DNA of 22,500 bases from Prorocentrum cordatum (GCA_963575745.1 CAUYUJ010016888.1:7501-30000), one strand, 5' to 3'. Shown: positions 1 to 7,485, counted from the first letter of the stretch. Made by a program: numbers and translations. The notes: generated from the sequence alone by a model not told the origin.

Positions 1-53
1 CCCACCAGCCCTTTGGGCGTGAGTGGTTTAGCGAGCTTTCTCTGGCCTCAACC

Positions 54-150
54 CCCCACCCCCCCTTCTTCCCCTTCGGGGAGGGGTTTACCCCTCCCCC
101 TACCCCCTCCCCCTGGGCCTGGAGAGGGAGTTCCGCGGGTCGTCAGGGGG
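54..150. repeat. C/G-homopolymer-rich tract with a perfect hairpin
   Basis: This short stretch consists of runs of C interrupted by TT and TTCG, then runs of G and C. Within it, 78-99 is a perfect 9-bp stem, GGGGAGGGG paired with CCCCTCCCC, closed by a TTTA loop. The overlapping TCCCCTTCGGGGA at 70-82 is a second, mutually exclusive hairpin. I see no gene here. The rest of 1-400 shows no convincing feature beyond low-complexity C/G-rich sequence. Confidence 0.8.
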
Positions 151-400
151 GTCTTTTTCGACGCCTGGGAGGGCTAAACAACGACGACCCTCACGAGGAT
201 TCTGGCCCCGACGGGGGGGCACTCTTGTAGCCCCCTCCTCTTCTGTGAAGCCAAAATCATTGCTTTTACGAGGGTTTTGGCCCCATTTTGGCCTCCCGAG
301 GGGGCCGCGCTCATCTTCCTTCATAGCAAAATCATTGATTTTAAGGGGGGCTCATTTTTTCCTTCTTCTCAGCGCTTCGCGCTTCGAGGAGGGAAGAGAA

Positions 401-564
401 GAGGCCCCAAGATGGCCCCAAGAGGCCCCCAGGAGCCTCCCAAGAGGCCTCCAAGAGGCCCCCAAGAGGCCCCCAAGAGGCCCCCAAGAGGCCCCCAAGA
501 GGCCCCCAAGAGGCCCCCAAGAGGCCCCCAGAGGCTCCAAGAGGCCGCCAAGAGGCCCCACGAG
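401..564 (+). repeat. 12-bp minisatellite (AAGAGGCCCCCA-type)
   Basis: About a dozen near-identical 12-bp units follow one another. Twelve bases is four codons, so each frame stays open as a simple repeat: a PRGPQEAPKRP-type peptide on the plus strand and a LGGLLGASWGP-type peptide on the minus strand. Those apparent proteins are best read as consequences of the repeat. The same degenerate motif recurs at 16,490-17,235 and 20,780-21,170 in this orientation, and in reverse orientation at several sites between 10,383 and 19,120. Confidence 0.9.
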
Positions 565-965
565 GAGCCCGAACGACTCACACCAGGACGAGGGGCCCGA
601 ACGACTCATACCACGAAGAACCCGAACGACTCACGCCAGAAGGAGGAGCCCGAACGACTCACACCAGGACGAGGCGCCCGAACGACTCACACCACGAGGA
701 GCCCGAACGACTCACACCACGACGCGGGCCCCGAACGACTCGCACCACGAGGAGCCCGAACGAGTCACACCAGGAGGAGGGGCCCGAACGACTCACACCA
801 GGATGAGGGGCCCGAACAACTCACACCACGAGAAGCCCGAACGACTCACACCAGGACGAAGAGCCCGAACGACTCACACCACGAAGAGCCCGAACGACTC
901 ACACCAGGAAGAAGGGCCCGAACGACTCACACCAGGACGAGAAACCCCAAACGACTCAAATCACG
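565..965 (+). repeat. Dimeric 28+25-bp minisatellite (CCCGAACGACTCACACCA core)
   Basis: Fifteen units share the core GAACGACTCACACCA. Core starts lie at 571, 599, 624, 652, 680, 705, 733, 758, 786, 814, 839, 867, 892, 920 and about 949. The spacings are therefore 28,25,28,28,25,28,25,28,28,25,28,25,28,29. The 28-bp form ends in AGGACGAGGGG-like sequence and the 25-bp form in CGAGGAG-like sequence, so the array is mostly a 53-bp dimer. Both lengths leave remainder 1 after division by 3. The reading frame therefore rotates every unit, and long open frames here (for example 277-1389, which opens at TTG) are frame-tolerant repeat translations. Confidence 0.92.
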
Positions 966-1039
966 AGGAGCGCTTTCTCTCCCTCCTCCTCCGCCTCGTC
1001 CTTCTCCCGCTCCCCCCACAAGGAGGATGTACAAGGAGG

Positions 1040-2130
1040 CGGGAGGAAGGAGGAACAGGGGAGATATGCGGGGCCAAATGGACACACGCCTGAAAAACAC
1101 GACTATCGACATGCTTCGCATGAGTTGCTGTTGTGAGATGGGCTGGTGGGGATACGCGAAGCGTAAAAAGAATTCAGCTATCGCTGCGCCTGGTGTCCGT
1201 TTTTGCACGGCGTGCGACGTCGCGGCCAACGACGGCGCGATCATGGACCGAGTGTGCTTCGAACCCAACGCTGGCTTTATTCGATGCCCGCCTGAAAACC
1301 GCTGGCGCCCTTTCGACGGGAATGTCGGGCGCGGCCCTGGCCCCGGCCTGGGAGGTGCCAGTCATTTGTCTGGAAGTTCAACGCTATGACTTTCGGCGAG
1401 TGCAAGAGAACCGCGTCTTCGCCATCTCCGACGTCCTCAGCCTCGCGCAACGTGCGGCCATGAATCGTTGCTGTGCGTCCGTGCAGAAGCTGCTTCCTCG
1501 ACCTGTCCAGGTGGTCTCCAAAACAACTGGCATGCCCTTCGCGAGGGAGGGGGCCGCCCCGGCAGGCTTGCGCACTCCTTCTCGTGGTAACCCGGACACC
1601 TTATCTTGTCCTCTACCATGTGCGGCGTCCTCTGTTCCCCTGCGTGGCGAGCGCGATCTCTTGCTGCGACCCGCAGCAGGTGCTGTCCCCGCTCCTTCGC
1701 CCGCTGCGCAACTCTATCCTTCATTGCGTGGCACCGGATGTCCTGATTCGCATATGTCACAGCAATCTCCTTCAACTTCGGCCCGCGAACACGCGCGTCT
1801 GGCGAGGTCGCGACGAGCTTCCTCTCCCCGCGCTCCACTCGACGTGCCCCGCACTCGACCTCGTTATTTCGGGCGATTACTTCCGCGTCTTTCGGCGCCG
1901 CGCGCCCCTGCGCCGCGGTCCGCTATTCGCCCGCGACCCTCGCGCGTCCGCTGGCCTGCCGCGCAACGAATTATGCGTCTGTTCAGTCACTCGACAATGA
2001 CAGACCCTGTTGGGCCTTTATGCGCATGCGCCCCGTCAACTCCGTCATCCCTGGCGCTGCCCCTGCGCTCCCCGCGCCCCGGGAGATGCGCCGCCCGTGG
2101 TCCTCCGCGGCCACTGGCGCGCTCTTCCTT
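1040..2130. other. Mostly unique block with overlapping open frames on both strands
   Basis: This is about 1.1 kb without visible tandem repeats, wedged between two minisatellites. It is the first place in the window where protein-like sequence could be hidden. The plus strand is open from 1,133 to 2,167 (344 codons, but opening at GTG), with another frame open 1,473-2,000. The minus strand is open 1,437-1,838, opening at GTG, and reads a Lys/Glu/Arg-rich stretch beginning KLKEIAVTYANQDIRCHAMK. No domain is recognisable in any of them. Because high GC content removes stop codons from all frames, openness alone is weak evidence. I treat this as possible diverged exon or mobile-element remnant. 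Confidence 0.4.
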
Positions 2131-2167
2131 GCATTCCCGGATCAGGGCGCCGCCCTGGGCCCCGTGA
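1133..2167 (+). CDS. Long open frame, hypothetical; probably not a complete gene
   Basis: The frame gives 344 residues but begins with GTG, which is not a normal eukaryotic start; the first internal Met codons lie about 110 residues in. The composition is dominated by Arg, Ala, Pro and Ser, as expected from random GC-rich DNA, particularly in the second half. A short stretch, EVPVICLEVQRYDFRRVQEN, around residue 74 looks more protein-like. The minus-strand frame 1,437-1,838 overlaps it and is at least as protein-like, so the two compete. The 3' end runs into the first 62-bp repeat. I do not recognise a function, and confidence that it is translated is low. Confidence 0.12.
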   Translation: MRWAGGDTRSVKRIQLSLRLVSVFARRATSRPTTARSWTECASNPTLALFDARLKTAGALSTGMSGAALAPAWEVPVICLEVQRYDFRRVQENRVFAISDVLSLAQRAAMNRCCASVQKLLPRPVQVVSKTTGMPFAREGAAPAGLRTPSRGNPDTLSCPLPCAASSVPLRGERDLLLRPAAGAVPAPSPAAQLYPSLRGTGCPDSHMSQQSPSTSAREHARLARSRRASSPRAPLDVPRTRPRYFGRLLPRLSAPRAPAPRSAIRPRPSRVRWPAAQRIMRLFSHSTMTDPVGPLCACAPSTPSSLALPLRSPRPGRCAARGPPRPLARSSLHSRIRAPPWAP

Positions 2168-2620
2168 GTTGACTCCGGAATTAATCCACGGGGGAGGGGT
2201 GGATCACAGCGCCGCCCTGGGTCCCGTAAAGTCACTCCAGATTTGATCCCCGGGGGAGGGGTGGATCAGTGCGCCGCCCTGGGCCCTCAGGAGTAAATCC
2301 ACGGGGGAGGGGTGGATCAGGGCGCCGCCTTGGGCCTCGTGAGTAAACTCCGGAATTAATCCACGGGGGGAGGGTGGATCAGGGCGCAGCCCTGGGCCCC
2401 GCGAGTTAACTCTGGAGTTGACCCACGGGGGAAGTGTGGATCAGGGCGCCGCCCTGGGCCCCGTGAAGTGACTCCGGAAGTAGTCCACGGGGGAGGGGTG
2501 GATCAGGGCGCCGCCCTGGGCCCTGCGAGTTAACTCTTGGGTTAATCCACGGGGGGGGGGATCAGGGCGCCGCCGTGGGCTGCCGAGTTAGGCCGCGAAA
2601 AAGGGGTGGATCAGGGGCCG
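2141..2620 (+). repeat. First 62-bp satellite array (GGATCAGGGCGCCGCCCTGG core)
   Basis: Eight units are visible. The GCGCCGCC core (GCGCAGCC in one unit) starts at 2147, 2209, 2271, 2322, 2384, 2446, 2508 and 2567, so the period is 62 bp with one shortened unit (51 bp) and one of 59 bp. Each unit also carries an approximate palindrome around TTAACTCCGGAGTTAA followed by ATCCACGGGGGAGGGGTGG. The array decays at 2,580-2,620. It is the same family and orientation as the array at 7,797-8,290. Confidence 0.93.
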
Positions 2621-2629
2621 CGTGGGGGG

Positions 2630-2875
2630 GGGGCAGAAACCTTCGGGGGGGCCTCCGAGAGGCTTCCTTGGGCGCCTCCAAGAGGCCTCCTGGGAGGTCC
2701 TGGGTGGCCTCTCAGAAGCCGCCTGCGGCGCCTCTCAAATGCCTCCCGGGTGGCTTCTCACACTTTTCCGGGGCGCATCTCAGGTCTCCTGGGGCGCCTT
2801 TCTGAAGCCCCCTGGGGCGCCCCTGCCTCTGAGAAGCGCCCTGGGGTGCCTCCGAGAGAGATAGCGAGAAGCCGC
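2630..2875. repeat. Degenerate GGCGCCTC / GCCTCC repeat block
   Basis: Short, imperfect units of roughly 20-30 bp built on CCTCTCAGAAGCC, GGGGCGCCTTTC and CCTGGGGCGCC follow the 62-bp array. They are too diverged for an exact period. The vocabulary (CTCTCAGAAGCC) resembles the 31-bp repeat at 4,310-5,275. Open frames of 76-94 codons here are repeat translations. Confidence 0.6.
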
Positions 2876-2879
2876 GCGG

Positions 2880-3640
2880 ACAAACCGTAAACCCCAAACC
2901 TGCGCCGTCCTGTTTCAAAGCGAACGCGACGCAAACATGCAAGTATAATGAGTATGCAACTGTTGTAGGTTGTCGAGGCAATGGCGCTGGCCATATAGGC
3001 GCGACGCTGATGAGGGTGAACTTGATGATGGTGATGACGGTAATGACGACAGAACCGATGTACATAATGATGATGGCGATTCTGGTGGTAACCGTGTGGA
3101 TGATGATGGCGCCGCGAATGGGCATGACGACGATGATGCGACTATTCTGGCCGAAATTCCGTACAATTGCCGGAAATTTGTACGAATCAGCCGTCTTGTG
3201 GCCGGAAACCGAAACAATTCCCGTGCAAAAACAAAGAATCGCTGCTCGCGTGCTGGTGACGCCCTTGTCGCTGTGGTTTCTGCAGAGAGTAAGGTGTGCA
3301 GCGACGCGGGCGACACTTGGGCGCGGGCGGCGGGTTGTTCCGCGGGCGGAGACATAAATGTTCCACATGGGCCCGATGAACTCCGCAAGCCGCAAGGGTC
3401 GCACGATTCGCACCGCCCATATCACCAGCGTGGGCCGCATGAGATGCGGGGGCCGCAGGGCCCTGCTGGGGGCCACCCCCCGTAGCAACTCGGCCCCGCG
3501 CCGACTGGCCGAGCAACCCGGGGAGCGCAGAGCCGACCAGACCAACCAACCAACCATATCCCAATGCGCGCACACTTTTTCTGGGCACGTCCCGCTGTAA
3601 GCGTTTGAATTGGAGCGCAGCAGCCTGTAGCGACTAAGCG
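2880..3640. other. Mostly unique block with a central GAT/GAC triplet tract
   Basis: About 750 bp lack tandem minisatellites. At 3,006-3,145 the sequence is an irregular GAT/GAC triplet run. It gives an Asp-rich peptide in one plus frame, a Met-rich peptide in another, and an Ile/Val-rich, falsely membrane-like peptide on the minus strand (frame 2,712-3,575). The flanks at 2,880-3,000 and 3,160-3,640 are not repetitive. Open frames exist on both strands, but none shows a known domain. Confidence 0.45.
2970..3485 (+). CDS. Asp-rich open frame, hypothetical
   Basis: The 171-residue frame opens at TTG rather than ATG, so if it is real it is part of a longer spliced message. Residues about 13-55 are an acidic tract dominated by Asp, Gly and Asn. 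The following 115 residues are not repetitive and include KFVRISRLVAGNRNNSRAKTK. The C-terminal end is Pro/His/Gly-rich. A comparable Asp-rich segment occurs in the frame at 21,683-22,258. The Asp run follows directly from a GAT/GAC triplet expansion, and other frames of the same DNA are equally open, so coding is uncertain. I recognise no function. Confidence 0.13.
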   Translation: MSRQWRWPYRRDADEGELDDGDDGNDDRTDVHNDDGDSGGNRVDDDGAANGHDDDDATILAEIPYNCRKFVRISRLVAGNRNNSRAKTKNRCSRAGDALVAVVSAESKVCSDAGDTWARAAGCSAGGDINVPHGPDELRKPQGSHDSHRPYHQRGPHEMRGPQGPAGGHPP

Positions 3641-3940
3641 CTCTCTAGCGGGTACCTTTTGGGGTGCCCAAATGACGCGTCTGTTACACCGCGATGGTCA
3701 TAGGAGTCCAAATTCCGCCGGCCCCCTTGCGGGGCCATCAGGCTGCGAAGATAGAGTTCGCTGCCAATGTTATGAGATTGCTTTCTGCTTCTGTAAATGG
3801 TTGCCGTCCGCGCGAAGAGGGGGGGCCGGAAACTGCCCTGGTTAACGTCCCCGAATCGCGTGCTCTGAATTTCTGGGGGGCCGTGGGACACGTCAAAATC
3901 CGCCGACCCTGTCGGCGTGTGGAAGAGGCTGTTACGTTTG
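3641..3940. other. Unique sequence with a 7-bp hairpin
   Basis: There are no tandem repeats and no convincing gene. GGGTACC at 3,650-3,656 can pair with GGTGCCC at 3,663-3,669 (one G-T pair) over a short T/G loop. Downstream, 3,671-3,725 has a weak resemblance to the anticodon and T-arm half of a tRNA, which I rejected. Confidence 0.4.
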
Positions 3941-4000
3941 ACTCGTCGTCGTCGTCGTCGTCGTTGTCGTCGTCGCCTTCGCCGCTCGCCTCCCCCCCGT
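3941..4000. repeat. TCG triplet microsatellite
   Basis: A run of TCG units interrupted by single TTG and CCT triplets. It reads as Ser on the plus strand and Asp on the minus strand, and explains the acidic run in the minus-strand frame 3,738-4,379. Confidence 0.85.
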
Positions 4001-4128
4001 TCCCGCGGCCCGTCGCCGCTCCCCCACTTTCACAGGGTTCTCCTCCTCGGACGCGCCAGCCACAGCGAAATTGAGCAACGTTGTAGTTGAGTCGAACAGA
4101 AGCCCCTTCCCTTTGATCCCTTCCCCGC

Positions 4129-4205
4129 CGGGGGGGGGGAGGGCCCCGGGGGTGGGGCCCCGGGGGGGGGCTCCCGGGGGGGGTCCGGGGGGAGGGGTTC
4201 CGGGG
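4129..4205 (+). repeat. G-homopolymer block (possible G-quadruplex former)
   Basis: Repeated runs of 4-9 G separated by one to four other bases extend over nearly 80 bp, including the self-complementary GGGGCCCCGG type around 4,142-4,162. On the minus strand this is a C-run block that reads as a Pro/Gly-rich peptide. Runs of this kind can form G-quadruplexes; whether these do cannot be judged from sequence alone. Confidence 0.75.
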
Positions 4206-4224
4206 CAGATGCGACTCGGGCGGC

Positions 4225-4305
4225 CCAGAATTGGCGCGGTGGTTTGGTGTGTTGGTGGCTGGTGTTCGATGGTTTGGTGTTCGGTGGTTTCTCCATCCCT
4301 CCGAC
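4225..4305 (+). repeat. GT-rich degenerate repeat (GGTTTGGTGT)
   Basis: Four to five imperfect units of GGTTTGGTGTTCGGTGG-like sequence sit between the poly-G block and the 31-bp array. The three frames read as a Trp/Val/Gly-rich peptide. No other feature is apparent. Confidence 0.6.
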
Positions 4306-4309
4306 GGCC

Positions 4310-5275
4310 GAAGCCTCGCAGAGACCTCACAAAGTTCGCAGAAACCGCTCAAAGGCTTCCCAGAGCTCGGAAAAACCATGCAGAACTCCCAGGAGTCTCT
4401 CAGAGCTCGCAGAAGCCTCGCAGATGCGTCTCAAAGCTAGCAAACAAATCGCAGAGCTCGCGGAAACCTCGCAGAGGCCTCTCAGAGCTCGCAAGAGCTT
4501 CGCAGAGGCATTGAAGAGCTCGCAGAAGCCTCGCAAAGACCTCTCTCAGAGCTCGCAGAAGCTTCGCAAACAGGCCTCTCAAAGCACGCAGAAGACTCGC
4601 AAAGGCTTCTCAGAGCTCTAAGAAAACTCGCAGAGCGCGCGGAAGCCTCGCAGAGGCCTCTCGTACTTCGCAAATTTTGCGGAAGCCCCGTAGAGGCCTC
4701 CCAGAGCTCGCAGAAGCCTAGCAGAAGCCTCTCGAAGCTCGCAGAAGCGTGCAGAGGCCCCTCAAAGCTCGCGTAAGCCTCGCAGAGGCTCCTCAGGGCT
4801 CGAAGGAGCATTGCAGAGGCCTCACACATCTCGCAGACGCATCGCAAATGCCTTTCGGAGCGCGCAGAAACCTTGCAAAGGCCTCCCAAAACTCGCAGAA
4901 GCTTCGCGAAAGGCTCCTCAAAGCTCACAGCCTTGCAGGAGCTCCTCGAAGCTCGAAGGGGCCCTGCAAAAGGCCCTTTCAGAGCTCGAAAAAGCTTCGC
5001 AGATACCTCTCAAAGCTCGCAGAAGCCTCGCAAAAACCTGCCAAAGTTTGCAGAAGCCCCGTAGAAGCCTCCCAGAGCTCGCAGAAGCCTCGCAAGAAGG
5101 CCTCTCTCAGAGCCGCAGAAGCCTCGCAGAGGCCCCTCAAAGCTCGAAGAAGCCTCGCAGAGGCCTCGTAGGCCTCTCAGAGCTCGCAGGAACCTCGCAG
5201 AGGCCCCGCAGAACTCGCAAGAGCTTCGCACAGGCCCCTCAGCTCGAAGAGGCCTCGCAAAAGGCCCCTCAATGT
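4310..5275 (+). repeat. 31-bp minisatellite array (AGCTCGCAGAAGCCTCGCAG core)
   Basis: About 30 head-to-tail units follow an AGCTCGCAGAAGCCTCGCAG core plus AGGCCTCTCAG. Most are 31 bp; others range from about 20 to 40 bp through short insertions or deletions. The consensus has no stop codon in any of the six frames, so open frames on both strands (for example 4,244-4,621 plus and 4,482-4,928 minus) come for free. Since 31 leaves remainder 1 after division by 3, three successive units give one 31-residue peptide, and all three forward frames give the same one. Confidence 0.93.
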
Positions 5276-5557
5276 TTCTGGAAGGAATACTTCACTTCTG
5301 AAGAAAACCCTGAAGAAGACAAACGGACTTCGGAAGACGATAACACTTCTGAAGAAAGAAGACGGAATCCTGAAAAGAAACAACTAATTCCTGAAGAAGA
5401 AAAGAGTACGGTTGAAGAAGAAAGACGTACTTCTGAAGAAGAAATACTTCTGAAGAGAAAAAACAATATTTGTGAACATCCATCCGGGACCCTTCCAGAT
5501 GCAAGAGGCACTCTCGGGGAGAAGGGGGAGGGCATGCCCGAGCCCCAGAAATCGTAA
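4811..5557 (+). CDS. Repeat-derived open frame with a charged Glu/Ser tail, hypothetical
   Basis: The frame gives 248 residues, opening at TTG; the only internal Met is near the end. Residues 1-155 are the translated 31-bp array, rich in Ser, Gln, Lys, Arg, Leu and Ala, with SSQKPRRGLSELAEASQ-type units. Residues about 158-215 change abruptly to a highly charged segment with SEE, PEE and EEERR repeats, coming from a GAAGAA-rich tract at 5,290-5,465. The final part leaves the tract and ends in a copy of the approximately 190-bp repeat. If transcribed it could encode a basic-then-acidic disordered protein. The lack of ATG and the six-frame openness of the array argue that it is an artefact. I recognise no family. 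Confidence 0.13.
   Translation: MQRPHTSRRRIANAFRSAQKPCKGLPKLAEASRKAPQSSQPCRSSSKLEGALQKALSELEKASQIPLKARRSLAKTCQSLQKPRRSLPELAEASQEGLSQSRRSLAEAPQSSKKPRRGLVGLSELAGTSQRPRRTRKSFAQAPQLEEASQKAPQCFWKEYFTSEENPEEDKRTSEDDNTSEERRRNPEKKQLIPEEEKSTVEEERRTSEEEILLKRKNNICEHPSGTLPDARGTLGEKGEGMPEPQKS
5280..5470 (+). repeat. Purine-rich TTCTGAAGAAGAAA degenerate repeat
   Basis: Roughly eight imperfect units begin with TTCTGAAGAA or TTCCTGAAGAA, spaced about 17-33 bp apart. TTCTGAAGAA is itself nearly self-complementary (TTCT and AGAA around GA). The plus strand is strongly purine-biased. Confidence 0.75.
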
Positions 5558-6060
5558 TTTTCCGAATGTCCGATTCCGAGAACCCTGTGCTCAAACATGT
5601 TTTCATCTCTTGGGGGTGCATTTCTTACTTCCACCGCCTTCCGCCGAGCTTCCGCCCGAGGAAGCGGCCTCGTTTTGCGTCCGCCGACCTTCTGGCGACC
5701 TTCCGCCGCGGAAGAGATGGCAACTCCTTTCGATCCTCGAAGGCAAGGCCGTTTTTGGAACGCCACGACTGAAATCTCTTATCGGGGGGGCCCTTTTCTC
5801 GCGGCTGGGCCACCCCGACCAGCGTCGGGAGCGCCCTGATGGATTTTCACCCTGGAACGGTTCTGGGGTGAAAATCCATCTGGGACCCCCCCAATTCGAA
5901 AAAGCGTTCTCGGAGAGAATGGTGGGGGTGTACCCGCGCCCCAGAAATCGCAATATGCCAAATGAAACCTCTTCTTTGGGGGCCTTTTTCTCGCGGCTGG
6001 ACCCCCTCGCCTAGTCTCGGGAGCGCCCTAGATTGAATTTCACCGGGTGAACATCCATCT
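5472..6060 (+). repeat. Three partial copies of an approximately 190-bp dispersed/tandem repeat
   Basis: Shared landmarks show the copies. TGAACATCCATC or TGAAAATCCATC occurs near 5,472, 5,869 and 6,047. CCCCAGAAATCG occurs at 5,543 and 5,938. TTTTCTCGCGGCTGG occurs at about 5,794 and 5,986. GGGAGCGCCCT occurs at 5,827 and 6,019. The last two copies are adjacent, about 191 bp apart; the first is about 400 bp upstream and incomplete. Copies differ by many substitutions, so the duplication is old. Open frames across this region exist on both strands and none is convincing. Confidence 0.8.
5838..5880. repeat. Perfect 15-bp-stem hairpin with 13-nt loop
   Basis: GATGGATTTTCACCC at 5,838-5,852 is the exact reverse complement of GGGTGAAAATCCATC at 5,866-5,880. 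The loop is 13 nt. It lies inside one copy of the approximately 190-bp repeat. In the next copy (6,031-6,059) the two arms are joined directly with no loop and have acquired mismatches. Confidence 0.92.
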
Positions 6061-6560
6061 GGAACAATCCCCAACGCAAAACAAAAAAACTCTGGGGACC
6101 ACGGAAAAACGAAAACCACACGAAAACCAGAAAACAAAAAACCCAAACAACTCAAAACAATCCGACGGCGAACACCCCATACAAACAGAAAACCAGAAAC
6201 CAGGGAACCGGAAACAAAAACACAAGCAAAAACAAGACAATCCGAAACCGAAACTCGAAACCATCCGAAGCCCGAAATCGGAAACCTGAAACAATTAGAG
6301 ACAACACCAGTGAAACAAAAAAACGAAACCAGAAAACCACACGACAACCTGTAAACACTGACACCTGAAACAAAACAAAAACGCCAGAAGCTTCGGCTTC
6401 GGATTGTTTCGTGCTTCGGTTTCGGATTGTTTCGCGTTTCGGCTGTCGGGCTTTCGTTGTCGAACTTTGGGGTGTTGTTTTCGGGCTGCGGTTTTCGGGC
6501 TTCTGGTTTCGGTTGTTTGGCTCGGTGTTCGGGCTTCGGCTTTTTCCCCACATCCAAAGT
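6060..6560. repeat. Degenerate GAAACC / GGTTTCGG block with a strand switch
   Basis: From about 6,065 to 6,390 the plus strand is rich in A and C, built on loose GAAACC and AAAACC units. From about 6,391 to 6,545 it is rich in T and G, built on GGTTTCGG and GGGCTTCGG units, the approximate reverse complement. The turn-around is at CCAGAAGCTTCGGCTTCGG near 6,388. Frames here read as a Lys/Asn/Gln-rich or Phe/Val/Gly-rich peptide and look like repeat translations. Related GAAACCC units occur at 13,795-13,945. Confidence 0.7.
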
Positions 6561-6623
6561 GGGGTTCTTGTTTTCTCTGGACACCCCGCGCAGGAACAGA
6601 AACCCACTATCATCATCATCACT

Positions 6624-6703
6624 CATTCCTCACTCACTCACTCACTCACTCATCATCCCTCACACACTCACTCACTCACTCACTCACTTACTCACTCACT
6701 CGC
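6624..6703 (+). repeat. CACT tetranucleotide microsatellite
   Basis: About 75 bp of CACT units is interrupted by CATCATCC near the middle. It explains the His/Ser/Leu/Thr runs in three plus frames. A short CAT run precedes it at 6,608-6,620. Confidence 0.95.
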
Positions 6704-6716
6704 CTTGGGCCTCGTC

Positions 6717-7310
6717 TGTGAGTGAATTGCGAGGAAGTCTCAAGCGGGAGCCCCCTCCCTATGGGGCCCGCGGATCATGTTACTAATCCGAGCGGGTCAT
6801 CCAATTCCTGTAACTGTCGCCACTTTTGGGCTCTCGCGCTGCCAGAACGCCATTCCCAGGCCACATTTGTGACTGAATTGCGAGGAAGTCTCAAGCGGGA
6901 GCCCCCTCCCTATGGGGCCTGCGGATCATGTTACTAATCCGAGCGGGTCATCCAATTCCTGTAACTGTCGCCACTTTTGGGTTCTCGCGCTGCCAGAACG
7001 CCACTCCCAAGCCACATTTGTGTGAATTGCGAAGAAGTCTCAAGCGGGAGCCCCCTCCCTATGGGGCCCGCGGATCATGTTACTAATCCGAGCGGGCCAT
7101 CCAATTCCTGTAACTGTCGCCGCTTTTGGGCTCTCGCGCTGCCAGAACGCCATTCCCAGGCCACATTTGTGAGTGAATTGCAAAGAAGTCTCAAGCGGGA
7201 GCCCCCTCCCTATGGGGCCCGCGGATCATGTTACTAATCCGAGCGGGTCATCCAATTCCTGTAACTGTCGCCACTTTTGGGCTCTCGCGCTGCCAGAACG
7301 CCATTCCCAA
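6717..7310 (+). repeat. Four-copy 151-bp tandem repeat
   Basis: Units begin with TGTGAGTGAATTGC-like sequence at 6,717, 6,868, 7,019 and 7,168, a spacing of 151, 151 and 149 bp. The copies are nearly identical, with a 2-bp deletion in the third. Each contains CGGATCATGTTACTAATCCG and ends with CCAGAACGCCATTCCCAGG. That last segment is also the start of the 73-bp repeat that follows, so the two arrays share sequence. Open frames of 71-86 codons (for example 6,722-6,937) recur once per unit and are repeat translations. Confidence 0.95.
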
Positions 7311-7485
7311 GCCACATTCTGAATGCCCAGAGCCAACTCTAGGCCACTTCGTGTTAGTCGTGTTCCCAGAACGCCATTCCCGGGCCACATTTTGAATGCC
7401 CGGAGCCAGCTGTAAGCCACTTCGTGTTGTTCGTGTTCCCAGAACACCACTCCCGGGCCACTTTCTGAATGTCCGGAGCCAAAAC
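7293..7485 (+). repeat. Three-copy 73-bp tandem repeat
   Basis: CCAGAACGCCATTCCC starts at 7,293, 7,366 and 7,439, exactly 73 bp apart. Units continue with GGCCACATTCTGAATGCCC and a CCACTTCGTGTT segment; the third is cut short at about 7,485. The first unit overlaps the end of the last 151-bp unit. Confidence 0.92.

Noticed and set aside
245-1389. Two overlapping plus-strand frames (282 and 370 codons) as a Pro/Arg-rich protein gene.
   Set aside because: Both are mostly translated 12-bp and 28/25-bp minisatellites in different frames of the same DNA. The 370-codon frame opens at TTG.
2712-3575. A 287-codon minus-strand frame with an Ile/Val-rich, membrane-like centre.
   Set aside because: The hydrophobic part is the antisense of the GAT triplet tract, and the ends are translations of repeat or GC-rich DNA.
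3650-3725. tRNA-like segment with CTGTTAC (Asn-like anticodon loop) and a GGTCATAGGAGTCCAAATTCC T-arm-like end.
   Set aside because: No 7-bp acceptor stem, no proper D-arm, a bulged anticodon stem and a weak T-stem. The match is to a few conserved positions only.
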